DNA of 64,000 nt from Shewanella psychrophila (GCF_002005305.1 NZ_CP014782.1:5456001-5520000), one strand, 5' to 3'; positions 7,920-17,517 are shown, counted from the stretch's first letter. Notes: generated by a model not told the origin, from the sequence alone. Program-made: numbers and translations.

Positions 7920-10808
7920 TTATTCGTAATCAGCGATTGGTACACACGCACAGAACAAGTTTCTGTCGCCAAACACGTCATCGATACGATTAACCGTTGG
8001 CCAGAACTTGTTAAGCTTAACCGCTGCCGTTGGGAACACGGCTGTCTCACGGCTGTAAGGACGTGAGTCAAACTCAGGGTCCATGATGTCAGCCAATGTA
8101 TGCGGTGCATTGCTCAGCGGGTTATTGTCTACTGGCCACTCGCCAGACTCGACACGGGCCGCTTCGCCGCGAATAGACACCATAGCTTCGATAAATCTAT
8201 CCAGCTCAACCTTAGACTCAGACTCAGTCGGCTCAATCATCAAGGTTCCCGCTACCGGGAAGCTCATGGTTGGCGCGTGGAAACCGTAATCATTAAGGCG
8301 CTTGGCGATATCCATCTCAGTGACGCCAGAAGCTTCTTTAAGCGGACGCAGGTCGATGATGCATTCGTGCGCTACACGGTCATTTCGGCCGGTATAAAGC
8401 ACAGGGTAATGCTCAGACAGCTTCTTCATCATGTAGTTAGCGTTAAGCAGTGCCATCTGAGTCGACTCACGCAGGCCTTGCTTACCGAGTAGCTTGATGT
8501 ACATCCAAGTGATAGGCAGAATTCCCGCGCTACCGTATGGCGCCGCCGCTACTGCGCCGTTGTTGTCAGATTCTAGACCGTGCTTGACTACCGCGTGGCC
8601 AGATAGGAATGGCGCCAGGTGTTTCTTAACACCGATTGGGCCCATACCTGGTCCGCCGCCACCGTGTGGGATAGCGAAGGTCTTGTGCAGGTTAAGGTGA
8701 GACACATCGGCACCGATAGAACCTGGCGATGTTAGACCCACCTGTGCGTTCATGTTGGCACCATCTAGGTACACCTGACCGCCATGTTGATGGATCACTT
8801 CACAGATCTCGCCAATCGTTTCTTCGTACACGCCGTGAGTCGATGGGTAAGTGACCATGATGCAAGACAGATTATCGGCAACTTCTGCCGCTTTCGCCTT
8901 AAGGTCTTCCATGTCGATGTTGCCGTCTTTATCACAGGCGGTAACTACGATCTTCATGCCAGCAAGCTGAGCCGAAGCCGGGTTAGTACCGTGGGCTGAC
9001 GATGGGATCAGACAGATGTTTCTGTGTGCGTCACCGCGAGACTCGTGATACTGCTTAATCGCAAGCAGACCGGCGTATTCGCCCTGTGCACCTGAGTTAG
9101 GCTGCAGTGATACAGTGTCGTAGCCTGTGATATCAATCAACCAATCAGACAGTTCACTTAGCAGCTGTGCGTAACCTTGTGCCTGATCTTGTGGGCAGAA
9201 CGGGTGCATGTTACCGAACTCAGGCCAAGTGATAGGCATCATCTCGGTGGCTGCGTTAAGTTTCATGGTACATGAGCCCAATGAGATCATTGAATGGTTA
9301 AGGGCTAAATCCTTGTTCTCGAGACGCTTGATATAACGCATCATCTCGGTTTCGCTGTGGTAGCGATTGAACGTTGGATGAGTCAGAATCGCATCTTCAC
9401 GGATAAGCGCTGCCGGAATAGATGCGCTGCCATTGGCAACAATATCGCTATCGAGCTTGGCTACGTCCAGGCCATGGCCTTCGCCAAGTAGGATGTCGAA
9501 CAGCTGAGCCACGTCTTCACGAGTAGTGGTCTCGGCTAGGCTAACGCCTAAGATACCATCGCTATCTATACGCAGGTTAACGCCTTGAGCTTCAGAGCGC
9601 GTCTTGATAGCCCCAGCGTCTAAGCCTTTAACCGATAAGGTATCGAACCAAGTATTGTTAACCAGTTCTACGCCCTTGGCTGTTAAGCCAGTTGCGAGAA
9701 TGTCGGTCAAACGATGAATACGCTCGGCAATCGTCTTAAGACCCTGTGGGCCGTGGAATACGGCGTAGAAAGACGCCATGTTCGCTAGCAATACTTGAGC
9801 GGTACAGATGTTTGAGTTAGCTTTCTCGCGGCGGATATGTTGCTCACGAGTCTGCATCGCCATACGTAGGGCGCGGTTACCGCGAGTATCTTGTGATACA
9901 CCGATAATACGGCCAGGCAGTGAACGCTTATGTGCGTCACGAGTGACGAAGAAAGCGGCGTGTGGGCCACCGAATCCCATAGGGACACCAAAACGCTGCG
10001 AGTTACCAAATACCACATCGGCGCCCATTGAGCCCGGAGACTTAAGCATAACCAGCGACATGATATCGGCGGCAACTGAAACCACGGCCTTCTTAGCGTG
10101 TAGCGCTTCGAATAGCTCGGTGAAATCAGTGATCTGACCAAAACGGTTGGTGTACTGGAACAAGGCACCAAAGATGTCGTGGTTAGCGGCATCGGCTGCC
10201 GGGCCAACGATAATATCGAATCCGAAACACTCGGCGCGGGTCTTGATCACATCCAGCGTCTGTGTGAACACATCATCGGCAACGAAGAAGATGTTGGCTT
10301 TCTTGGCTTTTGAAACACGCTTAGACAGTGCCATAGCTTCAGCTGCTGCAGTCGCTTCATCAAGCAGTGATGAAGACGCTAAGTCCAGACCGGTAAGGTC
10401 CATAGACAACTGCTGGAAGTTAAGGATAGCTTCTAAACGCCCCTGAGCGATCTCTGGCTGGTATGGCGTGTAAGCCGTGTACCAACCTGGATTTTCGAGT
10501 ACATTACGCTGGATAACTGAAGGGACTTGGGTACCATAGTAGCCCATGCCTATGTAGCTCTTACAGACCTTGTTTTTATCTGCAATGGTACGAATATAAG
10601 CCATGCCTTCGGCTTCGCTAACGTGATCGCCAACGGCTAGGTCACGATTCAGACGAATCGACTCAGGCACTATCTGCGCGGTAAGATCTTCTAAAGATTC
10701 TGCACCGACAAAATTCAGCATTTCTTGCTGCTGCGCGCTATCCGGGCCGATATGACGGCTGAGGAAGAGATCGTGCTGCTCAAGCGTAGTAAGCGTTTCA
10801 GTGGTCAT
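7920..10808 (-). CDS. gcvP: Glycine dehydrogenase (decarboxylating), P-protein
   Basis: The P-protein of the glycine cleavage system uses PLP to decarboxylate glycine and passes the aminomethyl group to the lipoyl arm of GcvH, in the cytosol. It is 962 residues long, normal for the single-chain form, with two homologous halves. The PLP lysine is K709 in HLNLHKTFAIPHGGGG, and the glycine-rich loop follows. The N-terminus FLSRHIGPD is typical. It is the last gene of a gcvT-gcvH-gcvP run on the minus strand, but a 270-bp gap with a strong hairpin separates it from gcvH, so it may be transcribed partly on its own. Confidence 0.98.
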   Translation of the reverse strand: MTTETLTTLEQHDLFLSRHIGPDSAQQQEMLNFVGAESLEDLTAQIVPESIRLNRDLAVGDHVSEAEGMAYIRTIADKNKVCKSYIGMGYYGTQVPSVIQRNVLENPGWYTAYTPYQPEIAQGRLEAILNFQQLSMDLTGLDLASSSLLDEATAAAEAMALSKRVSKAKKANIFFVADDVFTQTLDVIKTRAECFGFDIIVGPAADAANHDIFGALFQYTNRFGQITDFTELFEALHAKKAVVSVAADIMSLVMLKSPGSMGADVVFGNSQRFGVPMGFGGPHAAFFVTRDAHKRSLPGRIIGVSQDTRGNRALRMAMQTREQHIRREKANSNICTAQVLLANMASFYAVFHGPQGLKTIAERIHRLTDILATGLTAKGVELVNNTWFDTLSVKGLDAGAIKTRSEAQGVNLRIDSDGILGVSLAETTTREDVAQLFDILLGEGHGLDVAKLDSDIVANGSASIPAALIREDAILTHPTFNRYHSETEMMRYIKRLENKDLALNHSMISLGSCTMKLNAATEMMPITWPEFGNMHPFCPQDQAQGYAQLLSELSDWLIDITGYDTVSLQPNSGAQGEYAGLLAIKQYHESRGDAHRNICLIPSSAHGTNPASAQLAGMKIVVTACDKDGNIDMEDLKAKAAEVADNLSCIMVTYPSTHGVYEETIGEICEVIHQHGGQVYLDGANMNAQVGLTSPGSIGADVSHLNLHKTFAIPHGGGGPGMGPIGVKKHLAPFLSGHAVVKHGLESDNNGAVAAAPYGSAGILPITWMYIKLLGKQGLRESTQMALLNANYMMKKLSEHYPVLYTGRNDRVAHECIIDLRPLKEASGVTEMDIAKRLNDYGFHAPTMSFPVAGTLMIEPTESESKVELDRFIEAMVSIRGEAARVESGEWPVDNNPLSNAPHTLADIMDPEFDSRPYSRETAVFPTAAVKLNKFWPTVNRIDDVFGDRNLFCACVPIADYE

Positions 10809-11033
10809 GATAACCTAATTCCATATTTGCCAGTATCCGCCTGTAGGGGGCTAAGGTACCGGTCTAATTGTATTGTTTAAGAATAAATTGGTGTTTGGTA
10901 CATATATATAGCTAAATAACTTCTGACGATTGATTTAAGCTTTAGTTGTCAGCTTTAAGCTGTAAGTACTGAGTTGTAAGCCTTAAGCTATGAACATCAA
11001 CCGTCTTTAAAGTCACTTAGCTGTATAACGAAC
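10809..11033. other. gcvH-gcvP spacer with word-repeat sequence
   Basis: About 225 bp upstream of gcvP. The part at 10936-10995 is a low-complexity run of related words (AAGCTTTA, GTTGTCAG, AGCTTTAAGCTGTAAG) also seen in other gaps of this window. I see no clear promoter. Confidence 0.35.
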
Positions 11034-11063
11034 AAAGCCTCATTTTTGAAGAAATGAGGCTTT
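11034..11063 (-). terminator. Hairpin between gcvH and gcvP
   Basis: A perfect 12-bp stem (AAAGCCTCATTT) with a 6-base loop lies 16 bp past the gcvH stop on the minus strand. The following T-run is weak, so it may act as a partial terminator that sets the GcvTH to GcvP ratio, or as an RNA stabiliser. Confidence 0.7.
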
Positions 11064-11078
11064 GTTTTCAACGAGGTT

Positions 11079-11468
11079 TTACTCTTCGTCGATAACTGCT
11101 TGATAGCCTTCGGCATCAAGCAGATTTTCAATGTCTGCGGTATCAGAAGGCATCACGCGGAAGAACCAACCGTCACCAAATGCATCGCTGTTAACCAACT
11201 CAGGAGAATCTTCAAGGGCTTCGTTAACTGCCAGTACTTCACCTGAGATAGGTGCGTAGATGTCAGAAGCAGCCTTTACAGACTCAGCAACGGCACAATC
11301 TTCACCAGCAGTTACAGTATCGCCAACTTCTGGAAGTTCAACGAATACCATATCACCCAAAAGCTCTTGGGCGTGCTCACTGATACCAACAGTATAGCTA
11401 CCGTCTTCTTCTTTACGGATCCACTCGTGTGAAGAAGCGTATTTCAATTCAGTCGGGATATTGCTCAT
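11079..11468 (-). CDS. gcvH: Glycine cleavage system H-protein
   Basis: The 129-residue lipoyl carrier shuttles the aminomethyl and reduced lipoyl group among GcvP, GcvT and Lpd. The lipoylated lysine is K65 in AESVKAASD. Length and ends (KYASSHEWIRKEEDG at the start, EGYQAVIDEE at the end) are standard. It lies 37 bp after gcvT on the same strand, so the two are cotranscribed. Confidence 0.98.
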   Translation of the reverse strand: MSNIPTELKYASSHEWIRKEEDGSYTVGISEHAQELLGDMVFVELPEVGDTVTAGEDCAVAESVKAASDIYAPISGEVLAVNEALEDSPELVNSDAFGDGWFFRVMPSDTADIENLLDAEGYQAVIDEE

Positions 11469-11505
11469 TGTTCTTGATCCTTATTTCTATTGTTCTAATT
11501 CTGTA

Positions 11506-12600
11506 TTAAAAGGCTTGTTTACCATTGCGTACAAACGAAGGCTTGATCACTTTAACAGTGACGCGCTTCTTACGCATTTCGACTTCAGCAGTGTCACCGA
11601 TACTTCTAGGGACACGCGCCATGGCAATAGAATAGCCTAATGTTGGCGAAAATGTACCACTGGTGATAGTGCCTTGTAGCTCATTGCCTTCACCGTCGGT
11701 GAAGAAGATAGACATACCCGGACGGATAACGCCTTTAGCTTCCATAATAAGGCCAACCATCTTCTCAGTACCAGCAGCCTTGATGGTTGTCAGTGCTTCG
11801 CGACCGTTGAAGTTACGATCTGTTGGTTCCCATGCAATGGTCCAGCCCATGTTAGCCGCTAACGGGTTTACCGTTTCGTCCATATCCAGGCCATAAAGGT
11901 TCATGCCAGCTTCGAGACGTAAGGTGTCACGTGCACCAAGACCACATGGCTTAACGCCTGCTTCTAACAATGCCTGCCACAGAGCTTCGGCTTCTGAATC
12001 TGGAACGATGATTTCGTAGCCAGTTTCACCGGTGTAACCTGTGGTAGCAATAAACAGTGAATCAGCTTGCACGCCGAAGAACGGCTTCATGCCTTCAACC
12101 GCTGCGTTTTGATCGGCGTTGAATACAGTCGCTGCTTTGGCTTTAGCATTCGGTCCCTGAACGGCAATCATCGCCAGCTCTGGACGTTCGGTGATCACTA
12201 CGTCAAAACCTGCAACTTCTTGTGCTATCCAAGCCAGATCTTTTTCGCGAGTCGCAGAGTTAACTACGATGCGGTAATGAGTATCGGTGAGGTAATAGGT
12301 GATGAGATCGTCAATCACGCCAGCGTTATGATCTAACATACCGCCATAAAGCGCCTTACCAGGCACTTTAAGCTTAGCGACGTCGTTCGCTAATAATTTA
12401 CGCAGGAAAGCACAGGCGTCTGTGCCAGTCACATCGACAACTGTCATGTGAGACACATCGAACATGCCTGCGTCTTGACGAACCGCATGATGTTCTTCGA
12501 TTTGAGAACCGTAATTCAGTGGCATATCCCAACCGTGGAAATCTACCATCTTAGCGTCTGATTCTAAGTGCTTGTTAAAGAGTACAGTTTTATTAGCCAT
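11506..12600 (-). CDS. gcvT: Glycine cleavage system T-protein (aminomethyltransferase)
   Basis: GcvT transfers the one-carbon unit from aminomethyl-GcvH to tetrahydrofolate, giving 5,10-methylene-THF and ammonia. The 364-residue protein has the N-terminal HLESDAKMVDFHGWDMPLNYG block, the folate-domain FDVSHMTVVDVTGTDA, YTGETGYEI in the middle and the C-terminal barrel (EVEMRKKRVTVKVIKPSFVRNG). It is the first gene of gcvTHP. A 445-bp upstream region separates it from ubiI, but no glycine riboswitch consensus is visible there. Confidence 0.98.
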   Translation of the reverse strand: MANKTVLFNKHLESDAKMVDFHGWDMPLNYGSQIEEHHAVRQDAGMFDVSHMTVVDVTGTDACAFLRKLLANDVAKLKVPGKALYGGMLDHNAGVIDDLITYYLTDTHYRIVVNSATREKDLAWIAQEVAGFDVVITERPELAMIAVQGPNAKAKAATVFNADQNAAVEGMKPFFGVQADSLFIATTGYTGETGYEIIVPDSEAEALWQALLEAGVKPCGLGARDTLRLEAGMNLYGLDMDETVNPLAANMGWTIAWEPTDRNFNGREALTTIKAAGTEKMVGLIMEAKGVIRPGMSIFFTDGEGNELQGTITSGTFSPTLGYSIAMARVPRSIGDTAEVEMRKKRVTVKVIKPSFVRNGKQAF

Positions 12601-13045
12601 TATAATCTCGTTATTATGCCCTTTTCGGGTCTAACCTGGCGTAACTACACAGCTATCTGTTCGGCTTAACTTCTATATAAGAAGCAATGCAGAACAGAAA
12701 CACCTAGCGTAGGGTACATACGGCCAAAGTGTGACTGCAAACATATTACCCCAGTCTCTATTTACTGTTTAAATAGTCGGTCGTAATACATGCATCAATT
12801 GCGTTAGATAAAATTGCAGCGATGAGTTTCCTTTAAGAAACAAAATTCATCGGTACTAAAATGCGGCGAAATTATACCTCGCGATACAGTTTTGTATACA
12901 AGAGAATTTTCTAATCCGAAGTCTTTTGTCATTACTTTTTCTCATGTTGAACATCTCGTTTTTTCACACATGAGTTTTGTTTACACATTCACAGAGAATA
13001 ACCCACTGAAATCCTAGGCTTAATAACGATAGCTGACTCTAGTGT
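12601..13045. other. Region upstream of gcvT, downstream of ubiI
   Basis: This 445-bp gap should hold the gcvTHP promoter on the minus strand. I looked for the glycine aptamer blocks and did not find them. AT-rich stretches at 12890-12990 could include promoter or Lrp/GcvA-type sites, but none can be named with confidence. Confidence 0.4.
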
Positions 13046-14272
13046 CTAGTCTTGTTTGCACAGCTTTGGCAGGCTGTTTTTGTTACCCATGGCCTGCTGT
13101 ATAAACAGTGTTTTCACAGGAGAAAGGTTATCGACTAAATTTAAGCCAAAATCCCGTAACGCTTTCTTAACTGGGTTGCTACCTTCGAATAAACGCTTAA
13201 AGCCTTCCATCGCGGCTACCATCTCCAAAGCATCGGCCTTACGCCAGCGCTCAAGCGCACGTAAGTGACTGTAATCACCTATGTCTTTACCATCTAGCTT
13301 AAGCTCTGTGATGGTTTGTATTATCGCTGCTGCATCTAAGAAGCCCAGATTGACGCCCTGGCCGGCTAGCGGGTGTATAGTGTGGGCCGCGTCGCCTGCC
13401 AGTAACATACGATGGCGGGCAAAATGACGGGCATAACGCATACGCAGCGGAAAAGCCTGTGGCTCACACTCAAGGGAACACATGCCCATACGGCCATCGA
13501 ATTCAGCGGTAAGGGTGCGCTCAAACTCCTGCTTGCTCGCTGCCAATAATTGCTGCGCCTTTGCTGGCGGCACCGACCAGACGATGGAACACAAGTTATT
13601 TTCATACAGGGGTAAAAAGGCCAAGGGGCCGTCTTTCAGAAACACCTGACGGGCGGTATCTTGATGTGGGATTTCGGTGCGAATGCTGGCAACCACGGCA
13701 TGGTGACCATAATCCCAGAAAGTCATGGGGATCTTACACTGCTCACGCACCCAGGAATTAGCGCCATCGGCACCGATAACTAAGGCGGCGCTGATATTGT
13801 CGCCATTGCCTAAAGTCAGCCAGGCCTCACGTTCACCGAACGCGATTTTATCGAGCCTGTGATTCTCCAGATAGGTTATCTCGTCAAACTCCGCCGCCCG
13901 CTTTGACAAGGCAAAACGTATGTTATCGTTTTCGATAATACTGCCCAGATATTCTTCACTGAGGGAGTGAGCGTCGAAGCCAATCTTACCTAAACTGTCT
14001 TTGTCCCAGACTTCCATCTTCTGGTATGGGCTGACACGGGCATCGTCCAGATAACTCCAAGCTCCTAAGTTTTGTAGTAAGCGCTGACTCGCCTTGTTGA
14101 TGGCACTGACTCTAAGTCTGGCTGCGCCGGAGACGGCTTGCGCCTCTCCTGCGTCGATAACCACCACGCGTAGTTCATCCATCGCCAGCCCGATAGCGGT
14201 TGCTAGCCCCACCATACCACCGCCGATAATTGCGACATCATAGGTTTGCATTGCACTTGAGTTTGTGTGCAT
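13046..14272 (-). CDS. ubiI: 2-octaprenylphenol hydroxylase UbiI (VisC)
   Basis: This FAD-dependent monooxygenase of aerobic ubiquinone synthesis hydroxylates C5 of the polyprenylphenol ring. The dinucleotide fold IIGGGMVGLATAIGL is near residues 15-29, followed by RLRVSAINKAS, MEVWDKDSLG, LVIGADGANSWVR and the second FAD block GDAAHTIHPLAGQGVNLGF. These match E. coli UbiI/VisC better than UbiH or UbiF. It is 408 residues long, with start probably at ATG 14272 or at M8. It follows ubiH by 71 bp on the same strand. Confidence 0.93.
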   Translation of the reverse strand: MHTNSSAMQTYDVAIIGGGMVGLATAIGLAMDELRVVVIDAGEAQAVSGAARLRVSAINKASQRLLQNLGAWSYLDDARVSPYQKMEVWDKDSLGKIGFDAHSLSEEYLGSIIENDNIRFALSKRAAEFDEITYLENHRLDKIAFGEREAWLTLGNGDNISAALVIGADGANSWVREQCKIPMTFWDYGHHAVVASIRTEIPHQDTARQVFLKDGPLAFLPLYENNLCSIVWSVPPAKAQQLLAASKQEFERTLTAEFDGRMGMCSLECEPQAFPLRMRYARHFARHRMLLAGDAAHTIHPLAGQGVNLGFLDAAAIIQTITELKLDGKDIGDYSHLRALERWRKADALEMVAAMEGFKRLFEGSNPVKKALRDFGLNLVDNLSPVKTLFIQQAMGNKNSLPKLCKQD

Positions 14273-14343
14273 CTCACTTCCTTCACTTAAGGTCTAGAGC
14301 GTTATATGTAAATTCGTATGGATCTTGTAAATAGCTGTAAGCA

Positions 14344-15630
14344 TTAGCTTAGCGACTTCCAGCCCATTGCAGTTCTGGCAACCGGCGCTTTTAACGGCGG
14401 TACCCAGGAAAGCAACCTTAAGCCTAGGCTACGACCGGCCACTAGTGGCCAATAGTCATTAGAAAAGCCGCGCACTAAGAATTCGATATTGGTCATGGTG
14501 GTGTTTCTGTCTTTTTCACGGCTCTTAAGATAATTGTGAGTCACGTTTGCCGAGCCAAGATCTGCCACCTCTTTGCTCGAGCCTTCAGTAAGCAAGGTCT
14601 GCTTAATCACGTCAAGCAAGCTAACCAAATCCCGCAAACCTAAGTTAAATCCCTGTCCGGCAATGGGGTGCAGGGTCTGCGCCGCATTACCGATAAATAC
14701 GGTTCGGTGATAAATGGGCCTGGGCATATGTGACAGCAACAAGGGATAGGAGAAGCGCTCACCCACATGGGTAAATCGTCCGGCGCGAAAACCAAAGGCC
14801 TTTTGTAATTCAGATAAAAAATCATCTTTGGCAGCCGACTGTAACCGCTTGGCTTCGCTGGGATTAAGTGCCCACACTAAGGAAACTCGTGAATTGCCCT
14901 TGAGTGGTGCCATAGGCAGAACAGCTAAGGGGCCTGTATTGGTGAAACGCTCGAAGGCCCAATTATCGTGAGGCTTATCGGTTTCAACATTAGCCACTAG
15001 CGCTACCTGTGCAAAATCCATCTGTTCTAAGGGTAAATTGAAGGCTTGCCTGACTCTGGAATTGACTCCGTCAGCGGCCACCAGCAAGGCCGTTTTGATC
15101 TGGGTACCATCATTGAGAGTAAGTAACTGGCAATCGGCTTGAGCCTCTACATGCGTGAGCCTCCCGGGGCAATGGAGTTGAATATCACTGGCTTCAAGCT
15201 GCTTAAATAGCACCTGACCGACCCGTTCTAGCTCCACTACCTGACCTAAGTTCTGTAGATGAAAGTCTTCGGCGTTAAGCTCTGTCATGCCAAAATGGCC
15301 GCGATCAGAGATATGTATATTCTCTATAGGCGTGCCCAGATGAGCAAGCTTAGACCAGAGTCCCAGGCGTTTAAGCTCGAAAATAGAACCGTGGGCGATG
15401 GCAATGGATCGCGCATCGAAACCTGGATGTTCACTGCCTGGTTTGTGTGCCTCTATAAGGGCAATCTTGAGTGGCCTTTTTAACTTCTCGCTCAGTGCCC
15501 TCAAGCCTAAGGCTAAAGTAGCACCGGCCATAGCACCGCCAACAATGGCAACATCCACCAAATTAGGTGCTTGAGTTTGCCGAGCCAGAGCGTCTGTTGT
15601 CATGTTGTTTGTTTTTGTATCAGCTGTCAT
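14344..15630 (-). CDS. ubiH: 2-octaprenyl-6-methoxyphenol hydroxylase UbiH
   Basis: A paralogue of the neighbouring UbiI that hydroxylates C1 in ubiquinone synthesis. Motifs: VAIVGGAMAGATLALGL at residues about 27-43, HPGFDARSIAIAHGS, HISDRGHFGMTELNAED, LGQVVELERVGQ, LLVAADGVNSRVRQ and GNAAQTLHPIAGQGFNLGLRD. These are the UbiH-specific variants. At 428 residues it is about 35 longer than E. coli UbiH because of an N-terminal extension, so the true start may be one of the internal Met codons. It lies between ygfB and ubiI. The pepP gene found between ygfB and ubiH in E. coli is absent here. Confidence 0.93.
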   Translation of the reverse strand: MTADTKTNNMTTDALARQTQAPNLVDVAIVGGAMAGATLALGLRALSEKLKRPLKIALIEAHKPGSEHPGFDARSIAIAHGSIFELKRLGLWSKLAHLGTPIENIHISDRGHFGMTELNAEDFHLQNLGQVVELERVGQVLFKQLEASDIQLHCPGRLTHVEAQADCQLLTLNDGTQIKTALLVAADGVNSRVRQAFNLPLEQMDFAQVALVANVETDKPHDNWAFERFTNTGPLAVLPMAPLKGNSRVSLVWALNPSEAKRLQSAAKDDFLSELQKAFGFRAGRFTHVGERFSYPLLLSHMPRPIYHRTVFIGNAAQTLHPIAGQGFNLGLRDLVSLLDVIKQTLLTEGSSKEVADLGSANVTHNYLKSREKDRNTTMTNIEFLVRGFSNDYWPLVAGRSLGLRLLSWVPPLKAPVARTAMGWKSLS

Positions 15631-15700
15631 TGGTCTTCTCTAATTTGCCACAACAAGTACTTAGTCGCGGCAAGTCTAGATACAATAATGAGGGACTAGT

Positions 15701-16288
15701 TTAATGAATTACGTTAGCTTCTTTTTGATTTGGATCAGTCAAATCCGGACCAAACTCAGAATAGCAGAGCAGCGCCGCCAACTTGGTAAATTCCATCAGC
15801 TCCATATAGGCCGCTTCGGACTCCTCATCTTCGACAACATCGAACTCGACCAGGGCTATATCCGCCAGATCTTTAATGACTTCTTGTACATCAGCCGAAG
15901 CCTTGTCGATTTTAGGCTGCACCATGGCAATACCCGTTAAGAAACTCTGTACCCATAACGTCAATGCCTCAACACGATTAGAAAGAGGCTCTTCCTCTTC
16001 AGGCAACATGGGCGAGAAACCAAAATCGATATCTGAGACTCTGGCTATGGTGTCTTGGTAAAGCTCCTCGATGAGCAGGCTCAGCGGATCTGGCAAAGAC
16101 TGACCATCATTCATCAACTCAAGCAGAGGCTTGCTCCAGGCACCTTTAGCCTGCTCAACACCACCACAAATAATCCCTGTCAGGGCACCATGAACTTCGA
16201 CCGGAGTCTGGCCAATTTCGGCCTCATTTAAGGCCGCTAATAAATTATCAATACGTAGAGAAGGAGGGGTTGCCATAACTGTTTCCAC
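15701..16288 (-). CDS. ygfB: YgfB/YecA-like UPF0149 family protein
   Basis: A 195-residue acidic helical protein of the UPF0149 family. The start region (LNEAEIGQTPVEVHGALTGIICGG) and the centre (LGFSPMLPEEEEPLSNRVEALTLWVQSFLTGI, here with DFGF) match YgfB. The biochemical role in this organism is not settled. It is the first gene of the ygfB-ubiH-ubiI unit and divergent from zapA, as in many gammaproteobacteria. The likely start is ATG at 16276 (MATPPSLRID), four codons inside the longest frame. Confidence 0.9.
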   Translation of the reverse strand: METVMATPPSLRIDNLLAALNEAEIGQTPVEVHGALTGIICGGVEQAKGAWSKPLLELMNDGQSLPDPLSLLIEELYQDTIARVSDIDFGFSPMLPEEEEPLSNRVEALTLWVQSFLTGIAMVQPKIDKASADVQEVIKDLADIALVEFDVVEDEESEAAYMELMEFTKLAALLCYSEFGPDLTDPNQKEANVIH

Positions 16289-16658
16289 AGGCTGAAAATA
16301 CTCAGTCCATGCTAGCAGAAGTGGGGCACACAGCCAAATTAAACAAGGTGCTAGAAGCGAGTTACGAGTTCCTAGGTTCTAGGAATGGTTCGAAAGTGAT
16401 AAGTTTTAAGCGATAAGTGATAAATAAGGGCAAAGAGCCTGATACTGAAATCTAGATTCTAGGCACTAAAACTTAGAAACCAGAGCCTAGGAGGCTCAGA
16501 GCTTCAAAATATAACTAAATGTTTATAAATACAGCAAGTCTGTCTATCTAAACAACATTTAATCTAATATGACTCACCTTAGCGCTTACTCATGTTGCAC
16601 TTTGCTATTTAGACCGATATAGTCCGCTCAAGAGCCAATAATTAGGACCCTTCGCGAC
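16289..16658. other. ygfB-zapA divergent region with CTAG-rich word repeats
   Basis: The 370-bp gap between divergent genes carries low-complexity sequence at about 16352-16500 built from words such as CCTAGG, TTCTAGG, TCTAGA and GATAAGT. The tetramer CTAG is normally rare in enteric-type genomes. The zapA-side part (16505-16650) is AT-rich and should hold the zapA promoter. Confidence 0.45.
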
Positions 16659-16967
16659 ATGAGCAGCCATGCTATTGAAATTAGCTTGCTAGGCCGTACA
16701 TACTCCATCGCTTGCCCGAAAGGACAAGAGAGAGCATTGCAGCACGTGGCGCAGCAGCTCGAAGTACAGTTGATCTCGCTTAAAACACGAACCAACAATC
16801 TAAGTCGCGAAGAGATAGCCATCATGGCTGCATTAAATACCGGTTATGAATTGCTGGAAGAACAGCAAAAAAATAAAGATTATAATAAGCAGATGGATGA
16901 AAAAATCGGTCTGCTTCAGGCAACTTTAGAGAACGCACTCGTTGAGCGTTCGATAAAAGAAGATTAA
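16659..16967 (+). CDS. zapA: Cell division protein ZapA
   Basis: ZapA bundles FtsZ filaments at the division ring. The 102-residue protein has the ZapA globular head (ISLLGRTYSIACPKGQERALQHVAQQLE, residues 6-34) and a C-terminal coiled coil (ELLEEQQKNKDYNKQMDEKIGLLQATLE). It is directly followed by 6S RNA and ygfA, a widely conserved order in gammaproteobacteria. Confidence 0.95.
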   Translation: MSSHAIEISLLGRTYSIACPKGQERALQHVAQQLEVQLISLKTRTNNLSREEIAIMAALNTGYELLEEQQKNKDYNKQMDEKIGLLQATLENALVERSIKED

Positions 16968-17057
16968 ACTGTACTTAGTTAGTCAGTACCCAATTAAGAT
17001 CTGAAAGGCTTCTCATCGCGATAGCAGATGAAGATAAGTGTTTTGGATAACCAGTTT

Positions 17058-17237
17058 TGCTCCCTGGTATACGCGTCAGTCGGCAATGTCCCTGTGCCGA
17101 TATTTACAAACCCAGGATGAATGCTTTAATGACATTGAGCAGGCTCGGCTCGTACCGAGAAGCCTTAGGAGTTAATCATTTACCCGCCTTGAACCTACGG
17201 TTCAAGGGCTACGCCGGCAACGGTATTTTGGGGAGCA
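17058..17237 (+). ncRNA. ssrS: 6S RNA
   Basis: 6S RNA binds sigma-70 RNA polymerase and represses many promoters in stationary phase. The internal blocks GTGCCGATATTTACAAACC, TCGTACCGAGAAGCCTTA and CCGCCTTGAACCTACGGTTC match the E. coli 6S pattern. The ends (GCTCCCTGGTAT near 17059 and GGTATTTTGGGGAGC ending at 17236) can pair to form the closing stem. Position between zapA and ygfA is the conserved one. Exact ends are estimated. Its 3' arm is copied twice just downstream. Confidence 0.93.
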
Positions 17238-17295
17238 ATTTAATAAAAAGATCCTAGGATCTAGCTACGAGTCACGAGATTCGAGCAACTGATTA

Positions 17296-17324
17296 GCCAC
17301 TGCTTATTCGTAGTGGCTTTTTTG
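17296..17324 (+). terminator. Terminator after 6S RNA (repeat unit 1)
   Basis: GCCACT and AGTGGC arms around TGCTTATTCG-like loop bases, followed by TTTTTT. It is a standard intrinsic terminator, 59 bp after the 6S end. Confidence 0.85.
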
Positions 17325-17488
17325 TATCTGAAGATTATGAATACCGGCACCCTAGCCGCCTCTTTCATAAAAACCACGGTTCAAGGGACTCTTTATAAAA
17401 AGCATGGCGGCAAGGGTATTTTGGGGAGCAATTTAATAAAAAGATCCTAGGATCTAGCTACGAGTCACGAGATTCGAGCAACTGATTA

Positions 17489-17517
17489 GCCACTGCTTAT
17501 TCGTAGTGGCTTTTTTG
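17489..17517 (+). terminator. Terminator in repeat unit 2
   Basis: An identical copy of the preceding terminator, 193 bp further on. Confidence 0.85.

Noticed and set aside
7722..8066. Plus-strand open frame of 114 codons
   Set aside because: The second half is antisense to gcvP, there is no ribosome binding site, and the protein has no recognisable domain.
12601..13045. Glycine riboswitch upstream of gcvT
   Set aside because: None of the conserved aptamer blocks is present on the minus strand, and no tandem aptamer architecture can be drawn.
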